Assembly (NCBI GenBank): GCA_964250775.1
Contig: CAXUHK010000040.1
Coordinates: forward strand, 1-27,419
Direction: 5' to 3'
Origin: CAVRQM01 sp964250775
GTDB lineage: Bacteria > Pseudomonadota > Alphaproteobacteria > Acetobacterales > Acetobacteraceae
Length of the DNA stretch: 27,419 bases
In this document: one piece after another, positions 1 through 6,502 of the stretch
Layout: each line of letters starts with the position of its first letter
Numbering within the stretch: position 1 is the first letter of the stretch
Notes under the pieces: model-generated
What the model saw: only the letters and a program-made list of their open reading frames with translations
Told to the model about the DNA's origin: nothing
Databases searched by the model: none
Translations under genes and position numbers: made by a program

Positions 1-160
1 GCTCGGAGGCCGCGGCGCGGGCGGCGGCGGACCGGGCGGCGGCTTGGGCCGCCAACTCGGCGGCATGGCGGCGTTGCACCGCGAGCAACTGGCGCGAGGC
101 CGGCGGCGGGGCGGCCGCCACCGCGAGCAGCAGCAGCAGGGATGCCCGCCGCCGCCGCAT
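1..160 (-). CDS. Secreted coiled-coil protein, N-terminal fragment; probably EnvC-like murein hydrolase activator
   Basis: Only the first 53 codons are inside the window; the gene continues past base 1. The ATG at 160-158 overlaps the gpmI stop by one base (TGATG), so it is translated from the same message. The translation starts with four arginines and a run of leucines and alanines, a plausible signal peptide of about 20 residues. It continues into a segment rich in Ala, Gln, Arg and Glu that looks like the start of a coiled coil. In related alphaproteobacteria the gene after gpmI usually encodes an EnvC/M23-type protein, which activates cell-division amidases in the periplasm. The family call rests on position and the signal-plus-coil layout, because the M23 domain would lie outside the window. 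Confidence 0.6.
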   Translation of the reverse strand, partial: MRRRRASLLLLLAVAAAPPPASRQLLAVQRRHAAELAAQAAARSAAARAAASE

Positions 161-1683
161 CAGCGCTCGAACAACGGCCGCCCGGTCATCTCGGGCGGCC
201 GCTCGATGCCCATGAGCGCCAGCAAGGTCGGCGCCACGTCCGCCAGGCGACCGTCGCGCAGGGCCTCGTGGGCCGTGCCGAACAACAATACCGGGACCGG
301 GTTGGTGGTGTGGGCGGTGTGCGGGCCGCCGGTCTCGAGGTCGCGCATCAGCTCGGCGTTGCCGTGGTCGGCGGTCAGCAGCAGCGCGCCGCCGGCCCGC
401 TCCAGCGCCGCCACGACCTGCCCCACGCCCTCGTCGACCGCCTCGACGGCGCGGGTCGCGGCGTCTAGGTCGCCGGTGTGGCCAACCATGTCGGCATTGG
501 CGAAGTTCAACAGGATCAGGTCGTAGCGGCCGCTGGCGATCGCCTCGACGGCGCGCTGGCTCAGCTCGGGCGCCGACATCTCCGGCTGCATGTCGTAGGT
601 CGCGACCTTCGGCGAGGGCACCATGACGCGATCCTCGCCGGGGTTGGCGACCTCGTTGCCGCCGTTGAGGAAATACGTGACGTGGGGATACTTCTCGGTC
701 TCGGCCATGCGCAACTGGGTGCGCCCGGCCCGCGCCACCGTCTCGCCGAGCAGGTTGCCCATGGTCTGCGGCGCGAACAGCGCGCCGAGGTGCGGGGCCA
801 GCTCGTCGCCATAGCGGGTCAGGCCCAAGGCGGCCGCGAAGCGGATGCGCCGGCCGCGCGCGAAGCGGGAGAACTCCGGATCGACCAGCGCCGCCAGCAA
901 CTCGCGCACCCGGTCGGCGCGGAAGTTGAAGCAGACCACGGCGTCGCCGTCGGCCATGCCGCGATAGCCGCCGACCACGGCGGGCACCACGAACTCGTCG
1001 GTGATGTCGCGCCCATAGGCGTCATCGAGCACGCTGGCTGCGTCGGCGAACCGGGCGCCGTCGCCATCGGCGATGGCGTGGTAGGCGCGCCCCACCCGCT
1101 CCCAGCGGTTGTCACGGTCCATCGCGTAGTAGCGGCCGCTGACGGTGGCCACGCGCACCTCGGCAGGCAGCGCCGCCTGCACGACGCGCAACGCCTCCCC
1201 ACCCGAGCGTGGTTGCGTGTCGCGGCCATCGGCGAAGGCGTGCAGCACCGTGGGCGTGCCCGCCTCGGCCAGGATGCGCGCGAGGGCCACGGCATGATCC
1301 TGGTGCGCGTGCACCCCGCCGGGCGAGAGCAGGCCCATCAGGTGACAGGTGCCGCCGGAGCGCCGCAGCGCCGCGATCAGCTCCAGCAGCGGCGGCAGCC
1401 GCGCCAGGCTGCCGTCGGCGATGCTGGCCGCGATGCGCGGCAGGTCCTGCATCACCACCCGGCCGGAGCCGATGTTCATGTGGCCCACCTCCGAGTTGCC
1501 CATCTGCCCGTCCGGCAACCCGACGTCGTGGCCCGAGGTGCGCAGGAAGGCGCGCGGACACTCTGCCCAGAGCCGGTCGAAATTGGGCGTCTCGGCCAGC
1601 TCGACGGCGTTGTCGGCGACCTCCTGACGCCAGCCCCAGCCATCCATGACGACCAGCATGACCGGGCGGGGTGGTGTGGCCAT
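160..1683 (-). CDS. gpmI: 2,3-bisphosphoglycerate-independent phosphoglycerate mutase
   Basis: The 507-residue protein interconverts 3- and 2-phosphoglycerate in glycolysis and gluconeogenesis using two Mn ions. It has the usual length of the family. Visible signatures are the metal-binding MDGWG at residues 13-17 (Asp14), the catalytic serine Ser64 in MGNSEVGH, and the C-terminal metal motifs NFANADMVGHTGD and TADHGN. A clean ribosome binding site, AAAGGAG (bases 1692-1698 on the complement), sits eight bases before the ATG. It follows rlmH by 30 bases on the same strand and overlaps the next gene by one base, so it belongs to the long housekeeping operon. Nothing is truncated. Confidence 0.97.
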   Translation of the reverse strand: MATPPRPVMLVVMDGWGWRQEVADNAVELAETPNFDRLWAECPRAFLRTSGHDVGLPDGQMGNSEVGHMNIGSGRVVMQDLPRIAASIADGSLARLPPLLELIAALRRSGGTCHLMGLLSPGGVHAHQDHAVALARILAEAGTPTVLHAFADGRDTQPRSGGEALRVVQAALPAEVRVATVSGRYYAMDRDNRWERVGRAYHAIADGDGARFADAASVLDDAYGRDITDEFVVPAVVGGYRGMADGDAVVCFNFRADRVRELLAALVDPEFSRFARGRRIRFAAALGLTRYGDELAPHLGALFAPQTMGNLLGETVARAGRTQLRMAETEKYPHVTYFLNGGNEVANPGEDRVMVPSPKVATYDMQPEMSAPELSQRAVEAIASGRYDLILLNFANADMVGHTGDLDAATRAVEAVDEGVGQVVAALERAGGALLLTADHGNAELMRDLETGGPHTAHTTNPVPVLLFGTAHEALRDGRLADVAPTLLALMGIERPPEMTGRPLFER

Positions 1684-1713
1684 GGCGCAGGCTCCTTTGC
1701 TCTGGGTGTTGTG

Positions 1714-2178
1714 TCACGGACGGCCGGCGCGATGGTAGGGGTGGTTGGACGCGATCGACTGCGCCCGGAACAGTTGCTCGGCCAGCATCGCGCGCGCCAG
1801 CAGATGCGGCCAGGTCAGCCGCCCCAGCGACAGCACGCTCGCGGCGCGCTCCAGCACGCTGCGGTCGAGCCCCTCGGCGCCGCCCAGCATGAAGCACAAC
1901 GGGCGGCCCAGTCCGAGCCATCCGGTGAGTCGGGCCGCGAACTCCACGCTCGACGGCGCGTCGCCCCCGAGGTCGAGCGCCACCGCCGTCGCGGCGTGGG
2001 GCAGGGCGGCCAGCAGCGACGCCGCCTCGCGCCGCCTGATCTCGGACACGCTGCCGCGACCGTCCGCGACTTCGGCGATCACGGGAGGCGGCGACAGGCG
2101 CGCCGCGTAACGGGCGAACAGCTCGGCTTCCGGCCCCCGCCCGATCCGGCCCACGGCGATGATCCGCAGCTCGCGCAT
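1714..2178 (-). CDS. rlmH: 23S rRNA pseudouridine-1915 N3-methyltransferase RlmH
   Basis: This 154-residue SPOUT-class methyltransferase modifies pseudouridine 1915 of 23S rRNA in assembled 70S ribosomes. The C-terminal half carries the trefoil-knot signatures of the family: FMLGGAEGL around residues 97-105, then LSLGRLTWPHLLARAMLAEQ and the terminal SNHPYHR. Family length is typically about 155. It starts 15 bases after the rsfS stop on the same strand. There is no strong Shine-Dalgarno sequence, only a G-run immediately before the ATG, so translation may be coupled to rsfS. The pairing of rlmH with rsfS is common in bacteria, and both act on the ribosome. Confidence 0.96.
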   Translation of the reverse strand: MRELRIIAVGRIGRGPEAELFARYAARLSPPPVIAEVADGRGSVSEIRRREAASLLAALPHAATAVALDLGGDAPSSVEFAARLTGWLGLGRPLCFMLGGAEGLDRSVLERAASVLSLGRLTWPHLLARAMLAEQLFRAQSIASNHPYHRAGRP

Positions 2179-2193
2179 CCCCCGCGGCGGCGG

Positions 2194-2526
2194 TTAGGCG
2201 GCGGGGCTCGGCTCGTCGAGCTCGGCGCCCCACATCCGCTCCAGGCCGTACAACGACCGCGCCTCGGGCTTGAACAGGTGGATCACGATGTCGCCGGCGT
2301 CGATCAGCACCCAGTCGGAGCCGTTGGCGCCCTCGACCTGGATGCGCTTCAGCCCGGCCTCGTGCAGCTTGTCTTCCAGGTGCGTGGCCATCGCCGCGAT
2401 CTGCCGGTCGGCCAGCCCGGTCGCGATCACCATCCGGTCGGCGAACGAGGCGCGCCCGGCGAGGTCGAGCGCCACGGGCTGCTCGGCCTTGTCGTCCTCC
2501 AGGCTGGTCATGATGATCCGCTGCAA
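2194..2526 (-). CDS. rsfS: Ribosomal silencing factor RsfS, start uncertain
   Basis: RsfS binds ribosomal protein L14 and blocks subunit joining when nutrients are limiting. The domain is complete from LQRII onward, with the family core LEDDKAEQPVALDLAGR, ADRMVIATGLADRQ, VEGANGSDWVLIDAGDIVIHLF and the ERMWG end. The first standard start is TTG at 2526-2524, giving 110 residues; an ATG follows five codons later. Upstream, the same frame stays open for more than 60 codons with almost every third position G or C. It encodes a Lys/Arg/Pro/Ala-rich stretch, but contains no ATG, GTG, TTG or CTG back to the nadD stop. A GGAG at 2732-2735 (complement) precedes an ATC codon at 2721-2719. The protein may therefore be about 175 residues long with an unusual start. 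Confidence 0.93.
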   Translation of the reverse strand: MQRIIMTSLEDDKAEQPVALDLAGRASFADRMVIATGLADRQIAAMATHLEDKLHEAGLKRIQVEGANGSDWVLIDAGDIVIHLFKPEARSLYGLERMWGAELDEPSPAA

Positions 2527-2725
2527 CTGGTCGAGCCGCGACGGCTCGGCCTTCTCGCGCGGGGTGGCGCGCGGCTTGGGACCGGCGACGCTGGCCTTCT
2601 TGCGCGGCGTGCCCGGTACGGGCGGCGTCGTGACCGCGAGCTTGGCGGCGTTGGCGCGGGTGGAAGCCGCGCGCTTGCGCGGGGCGGCCGACGGCTCGGG
2701 CGGCGGGGGCTTGCGGGCGATTGGC

Positions 2726-3322
2726 TTACGTCTCCGTGTGGGCCGCGCGGATCGCGGTCGCCGATGCGTCGTGTAGCGGCGCCGGCAGGAACACCCAGGC
2801 CGGCGGAGTCATGTCGGCCAAGGCCGGCGCCAGGCTGGCTGGAACCCGCGCCGTCCGCAGGCGGTGCGCCGCCCGACCCGCCAGCGCGCGGTGAGTGTAG
2901 GTGGCCCGCGGCAGCACGGCAAAGGGTGTTGTGCGCACGATCTCCAGCCAGCCGCGCCAGCGCGGAAGCTGCGCCAGGTTGTCGGCGCCCATCAGCCAGA
3001 CGAAGCGGACCAGCGGGAAACGCCGCCGCAGCGCCCGCAACGTGTCGACCGTGTAGCGCGTGCCGAGCGCCGCCTCCATGTCGGTCGCGATGACGCGGCG
3101 GCCGTCGGCGACCCCGCGGGCCGATGCCAGCCGCTCGGCCAGCGACGCCATGCCGCGTTCGTGCTTCAGCGGGTTGCCCGGCGAGACCAGAAGCCAAACC
3201 TGGTCGAGCCGCAGCCGCCGCAAGGCGAGTGCGGCGATGTGGCGGTGCCCGGCGTGCGCCGGGTTGAACGAGCCGCCGAGCAACCCCACGCGCCGCCGCC
3301 GCCGGTCGCCCCAGACCGCCAC
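2726..3322 (-). CDS. nadD: Nicotinate-nucleotide adenylyltransferase
   Basis: NadD transfers AMP from ATP to nicotinate mononucleotide in NAD synthesis. The 198-residue reading begins at GTG 3322-3320, six bases after the proA stop. The diagnostic nucleotide-binding motif GGSFNPAHAGH follows about 13 residues in. Further family signatures are SPGNPLK, YTVDTL, FVWLMGADNL and a C-terminal SATAIRAA corresponding to the SxTxIR motif. The same frame is open far upstream across proA, but that part is antisense to nothing conserved and simply shadows proA. The GTG is chosen because the conserved fold starts right after it and no ATG lies in between. The ribosome binding site is weak, so translation may be coupled to proA. 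Confidence 0.93.
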   Translation of the reverse strand: MAVWGDRRRRRVGLLGGSFNPAHAGHRHIAALALRRLRLDQVWLLVSPGNPLKHERGMASLAERLASARGVADGRRVIATDMEAALGTRYTVDTLRALRRRFPLVRFVWLMGADNLAQLPRWRGWLEIVRTTPFAVLPRATYTHRALAGRAAHRLRTARVPASLAPALADMTPPAWVFLPAPLHDASATAIRAAHTET

Positions 3323-3327
3323 GGTAT

Positions 3328-4590
3328 TCAGGGGCGGACCTGCCCGGAGCCGGTCACGACGTAGCGGAAAGTGGTCAGTTGCTCGACGCCCACCGGACCG
3401 CGCGCGTGCACCCGGCCGGTGGCGATGCCGATCTCGGCGCCGAACCCGAACTCGGCCCCGTCGCAGAACTGCGTCGAGGCGTTCCACAGCGCCACGGCGC
3501 TGCCCACGCCGCGCAGGAACCGGCCAGCCGCCTCGGCGTCCTCGGTGACGATGGCCTCGGTGTGTTCGCTGCCGCAGCGGCGGATGTGCGCGAGCGCGGC
3601 GGCCACGCCGTCGACCACGGCGATGGACAGCGTGGGTCCGAGCCATTCGGTGTGGAAATCGGCCTCCGTGGCCGCCGGCAGGCTCGGCACCACCGCGCGC
3701 GCCCGTGCGTCGGCGCGAAAGCCGCAACCCAGCGCCGCGAGGTCGGACACCAGCGACGGCAGCAGCGCGGGCGTCAACTCCGCGTCGATCAACAGGGTCT
3801 CGGTGGCGCCGCAGACGCCGGTCCGCCGCATCTTGGCGTTGGCCAGGATGGCGCGCGCCATCGCCGGATCGGCGGCGGCGTGGACGTAGGTGTGGCAAAG
3901 CCCCTCGGCATGGGCCAGCACCGGCACCCGCGCCTCGCGTCGCACCCGCTCGACCAGCGACTTGCCGCCGCGCGGCACGATCAGGTCGAGCTGCCCGGCG
4001 GCGGCCAGCATCGCCGCGACGTGGCTGCGCTCGGCCGAGGGCGGCACCTGCACCGCCGTCTCGGGCAGCCCGGCGGCACGCAGCCCGGCCGCGACCGCCG
4101 CGTGGATCGCGCGCGCCGAGTGCCGGCTGTCCGAGCCGCCGCGCAGGATGACCGCATTGCCGGACTTGACGCACAGCGCCGCAGCGTCGGCGCCGACATT
4201 GGGGCGGCTCTCGTAGATCATGCCGATCACCCCGATCGGCTGCGCGACCCGGCGGATGCGCAGCCCGTTCGGCCGGGTCCAATCGGCCAGGGTGCGGTCG
4301 AGCGGGTCGGGTAGGGCGGCCACGTCGTCGAGCCCGCGCGCCATCGCCTCGACCCGGTCGGGGTCCAGGGTCAGGCGGTCGCGGAACGCGGCCGCGCCGT
4401 CGAATGCCGCGAGGTCGTCCGCGTTGGCTGCCAGGATGTCGGCCGCCGCTGCGCGCAACGCGCTGGCCGCGTGGGTGAGGCCGGACGCGCGCAGGCTGGC
4501 CGGAGCAGTGGCGAGGGTGTGCGACGCGACCCGCGCGGCCCGCGCCGCGTTCTCAAGCCATTTTGTTGCAGGCTCGGCGTCGATGTGCAT
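3328..4590 (-). CDS. proA: Gamma-glutamyl phosphate reductase
   Basis: ProA reduces gamma-glutamyl phosphate to glutamate semialdehyde with NADPH, the second step of proline synthesis. The 420-residue protein has the aldehyde-dehydrogenase-like fold. The catalytic Cys260 lies in TGVCGATETLL, and IGVIGMIYESRPNV, NAVILRGGSDS, IVPRGGKSLV and the C-terminal GPVGVEQLTTF are all present. The ATG at 4590 is preferred over an in-frame upstream ATG at 4716 because GGGAG lies six bases before it and homologues begin here. proB normally lies directly upstream. Here about 1.9 kb of accessory genes intervenes, so proA must rely on readthrough or on a promoter within the insert. I could not identify a convincing promoter in the 91 bases before it. 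Confidence 0.96.
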   Translation of the reverse strand: MHIDAEPATKWLENAARAARVASHTLATAPASLRASGLTHAASALRAAAADILAANADDLAAFDGAAAFRDRLTLDPDRVEAMARGLDDVAALPDPLDRTLADWTRPNGLRIRRVAQPIGVIGMIYESRPNVGADAAALCVKSGNAVILRGGSDSRHSARAIHAAVAAGLRAAGLPETAVQVPPSAERSHVAAMLAAAGQLDLIVPRGGKSLVERVRREARVPVLAHAEGLCHTYVHAAADPAMARAILANAKMRRTGVCGATETLLIDAELTPALLPSLVSDLAALGCGFRADARARAVVPSLPAATEADFHTEWLGPTLSIAVVDGVAAALAHIRRCGSEHTEAIVTEDAEAAGRFLRGVGSAVALWNASTQFCDGAEFGFGAEIGIATGRVHARGPVGVEQLTTFRYVVTGSGQVRP

Positions 4591-4681
4591 GGTTCGCTCC
4601 CATGTGACCTTGCCAGCGGGTGCCGGGAAAAACCAGAGCGGCCGGAGGGTCGGGATTTTGGAAGGGTAAGAAGGCCGCTTC

Positions 4682-5053
4682 ATGCTGAAACAGGCAATCC
4701 CGAACGTCTTCGTCAAGGATTTCCAGGGGGCGCTTGCCTACTACACGGGGCCGCTCGGCTTCCGTCCATTGTTCGTCTACCGCAATGCTCCTTTTTACGC
4801 CCACGTGGCGCGGGACGATGCGATCCTGGCGATTCGCCACGTGACCAGACCTGTCATCGATCATACCGCCGGCGAGGCATTGCTCAGTGCGTTTGTCGAA
4901 GTCTCGGACGTCAACGCCCTGCACGATTCGTTGCAAGCAGCCTGCGCTCATATCTGGCAAGCACCACGCGATGAGCCCTGGGCCATGCGCAGCCTGATCG
5001 TCAACGATCTCGATGGCAACCTGATCTGCTTTGCATCCAGCCTGGCGGGGTAG
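4682..5053 (+). CDS. VOC-superfamily (glyoxalase/bleomycin-resistance-like) protein
   Basis: This 123-residue protein has one vicinal-oxygen-chelate unit pair. The opening IPNVFVKDFQGALAYYTGPLGF is the usual beta-alpha start of the fold, and the closing VNDLDGNLICFASSL matches the common DPDGN-ICF ending. A metal-ligand set is not obvious, so the substrate cannot be named. Family members range from resistance proteins that bind antibiotics to small-molecule isomerases and dioxygenases. It is read opposite to the surrounding operon and lies in DNA visibly less GC-rich than its flanks, between proA and a relic of proB. That context indicates an acquired gene. Confidence 0.8.
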   Translation: MLKQAIPNVFVKDFQGALAYYTGPLGFRPLFVYRNAPFYAHVARDDAILAIRHVTRPVIDHTAGEALLSAFVEVSDVNALHDSLQAACAHIWQAPRDEPWAMRSLIVNDLDGNLICFASSLAG

Positions 5054-5086
5054 TTGCCCTTTGGATCATGAGTCGTGCGCCCTGAC

Positions 5087-5140
5087 CTACAGCAGCGCCA
5101 CGTCATCGCGCTGGATCAGCTCGTCGCGCCCGCTCCAGCA
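5087..5140 (-). pseudogene. Relic of a second proB 3' end (C-terminal ProB codons)
   Basis: Read on the complement, bases 5087-5137 encode WSGRDELIQRDDVALL followed by TAG. The intact proB at 6503 ends WRGRDELIHRDDLVLL and TGA, so 12 of the last 16 residues are identical. About 40 of the 48 nucleotides before the stops match, and the differences are mostly third-position or conservative changes. That pattern fits an independent ProB allele rather than a decayed recent duplicate. Similarity ends abruptly near 5140, where the minus-strand VOC gene begins to run into it in another frame. I interpret it as the scar of a recombination or insertion at the proB 3' end. Confidence 0.8.
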
Positions 5141-5532
5141 GACGGTTGCCGCGAGAGCCCGGGATCGTTGAAGACGGCTTCAAGGTTATGACCGTTCGGG
5201 TCGATCACGAAAGCGGCGAAGTAACCGTCCTCGTATTGCGGGCGCAACCCCGGCTTGCCGTTGTCCTTGGCCCCGAGCGCCAAGGCCGTCGCGTGGAATG
5301 CCTCCACGGCGCCCACGCTCTCAGCGATGAAGGCGATGTGCACGGACCTCGAGACCGGGGAGCTTGCGTCAGCCTGCGAGATTTCCAGCATGTTGTTCAG
5401 CGTGGTGCCGATGCCGACCGCGACGCCCTCGCTCTCAAGCACCACCCGGTATCCCAATACGCCGAGCACGACTTCATAGAACGGCCGGCTCGTCCCGAAA
5501 TCATTGACCTTGATCTGAACATGGTTGAACAA
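5116..5532 (-). CDS. VOC-superfamily protein with junction-derived C-terminus
   Basis: From TTG 5532-5530 the gene encodes 138 residues beginning FNHVQIKVNDFGTSRPFY, the standard N-terminus of this VOC group (usually M-F-D-H-V). It ends with the fold signature DPNGHNLEAVFNDP. The frame is open to 5703, but that extension overlaps vapC and is unlike homologues. Upstream of the TTG only a weak GAAAGA could serve as a ribosome binding site. The last eight or so residues (SAGAGATS) are encoded by the proB relic in a different frame, so the native stop was apparently lost at the recombination junction. The VOC core looks complete, so function may survive. The substrate is unknown. Confidence 0.75.
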   Translation of the reverse strand: MFNHVQIKVNDFGTSRPFYEVVLGVLGYRVVLESEGVAVGIGTTLNNMLEISQADASSPVSRSVHIAFIAESVGAVEAFHATALALGAKDNGKPGLRPQYEDGYFAAFVIDPNGHNLEAVFNDPGLSRQPSAGAGATS

Positions 5533-5656
5533 GGCCCGATCTTTCGTCGATTTCGGCTCCAGGCGCGACGTTAAAGGCAAACTGCCCGAGAGGGGAGAGC
5601 TGTGACAGCGCCAGGTCAGGGTCGCCTCGATGTCCTCGTGGCGGCGTTGTCGGTTA

Positions 5657-6094
5657 TCAAACGTTCCGCCGGTCCGTTGCGAGTTCGGGATGGTCCTTCT
5701 CACCGCTCAAGGCGAACGGATGGTCGACGAGGTGGGAGTCGCGGGTCAGCAGTCGCATACCCTCCTCCTGGGCCTGTATCAGCAACAATTCGTCAAACGG
5801 GTCTTTGTGTTCAAGCGGCTGTGAAAGCTCCGCAGCGGCATGGTCGGCCGTCAGAGGCAGCAACTCCCAACCTATCGCTCCGGCAAACGCCACCACCGTG
5901 GCGGGATCAATCGGACCTTTCCGCTCACCGGAGACGTGGAGGCTGTGCCACTTCAGCCTCAGTTCCCAGACCGCCACTGCCGAGAGCACAAGCTGCGTGC
6001 CGGCCGCCGCCATTCGTCTGCGTTCGGCTTCCGTCAGCCTATCAGGGTTCAGCGACACCCAAACCGCGATGTGTGTGTCGAGCAGCAGTCTCAA
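5657..6094 (-). CDS. vapC: PIN-domain toxin of a VapBC-type system
   Basis: This 145-residue PIN-fold ribonuclease shows the expected acidic residues: Asp in LLLDTH near residue 6, Glu in AVWELRLK, Asp in KDPFDELLL and Asp in LLTRDSHL. VapC toxins are Mg-dependent RNases that cleave tRNA or rRNA and are held inactive by VapB. The start is a TTG (6094-6092) whose last two bases belong to the antitoxin TGA, giving the TTGA overlap typical of tightly coupled toxin-antitoxin pairs. The C-terminus runs about 15 residues past the usual DHPF/L ending. The pair sits in lower-GC accessory DNA between proB and proA. Confidence 0.9.
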   Translation of the reverse strand: MRLLLDTHIAVWVSLNPDRLTEAERRRMAAAGTQLVLSAVAVWELRLKWHSLHVSGERKGPIDPATVVAFAGAIGWELLPLTADHAAAELSQPLEHKDPFDELLLIQAQEEGMRLLTRDSHLVDHPFALSGEKDHPELATDRRNV

Positions 6095-6348
6095 TCTGGC
6101 AGGCCGAGCACCTGCCGGCTGAAGGCCGGATCGTCAAAGTTGGCAGGCAAATCCACTTCCAGCCCGTCAAGGCCGAGTTCGCGGCGGACAATCGCTGCTC
6201 TCTCGAAATCCATGCCGAGCGCCCGTCGTGGCGAAACCAACTCGACGAACGGACGGCCGTGCTTGGTCACCACGACACGCTCACCACGCGCGGCGGCGGC
6301 GGCGGCTTCGGCGAAACGGGCCTTTGCCTGGCGAATCGAGAGTTCCAT
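6091..6348 (-). CDS. vapB: Phd/YefM-family antitoxin, partner of the PIN toxin
   Basis: The 85-residue protein starts at ATG 6348, with GGAG eight bases upstream. It begins with the family pattern SIRQAKARFAEAAAAAARGE followed by VVVTKHGRPFVELV, the DNA-binding and dimerisation region of Phd/YefM antitoxins. The C-terminal part, acidic and rich in aromatic and proline residues, would wrap the PIN toxin. An in-frame upstream start at 6501 is rejected because the extra residues resemble nothing and would reach back to the proB stop. The stop overlaps the toxin start by four bases. Autoregulation is expected, and a dyad lies 66 bases upstream. Confidence 0.88.
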   Translation of the reverse strand: MELSIRQAKARFAEAAAAAARGERVVVTKHGRPFVELVSPRRALGMDFERAAIVRRELGLDGLEVDLPANFDDPAFSRQVLGLPD

Positions 6349-6411
6349 GAACAGTCTCCAACGGTGCCGGCGCCTCGGGCCGGCGGGCACAGTAACCTGA
6401 CGCGGCTGCAG

Positions 6412-6434
6412 ATTGTAGTCACGATGTGACCACA
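6412..6434 (-). promoter_or_regulatory. Candidate vapBC operator overlapping a -10-like element
   Basis: Bases 6414-6434 form an imperfect palindrome with arms TGTaGTCAC and GTGACcACA around a three-base centre; eight of ten positions pair. On the minus strand one arm runs into TACAAT (6417-6412), a good -10 hexamer. The -35 region is weak. A repressor dimer bound here would block RNA polymerase, as expected for antitoxin autoregulation. This is inferred from sequence symmetry and position only. Confidence 0.45.
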
Positions 6435-6502
6435 GACCGTCGAGCAGGACGCAAGCCGGGCGGTGCCGCTGGTGACGGATGGCGCCTACCGTGTCTCCCA
6501 AC

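Noticed and set aside
478..3093. Very long open frame antisense to gpmI, rlmH and rsfS
   Set aside because: High-GC shadow. The product is low-complexity Arg/Ala/Gly/His with no domain, and the opposite strand carries recognisable conserved proteins.
4591..4716. Longer proA starting at ATG 4716
   Set aside because: The extra 42 residues are unlike ProA and run into the VOC gene on the other strand; ATG 4590 has a good ribosome binding site.
5533..5703. Longer minus-strand VOC gene starting at 5703
   Set aside because: The extension overlaps the vapC end and does not resemble VOC proteins, whose fold starts right after TTG 5532.
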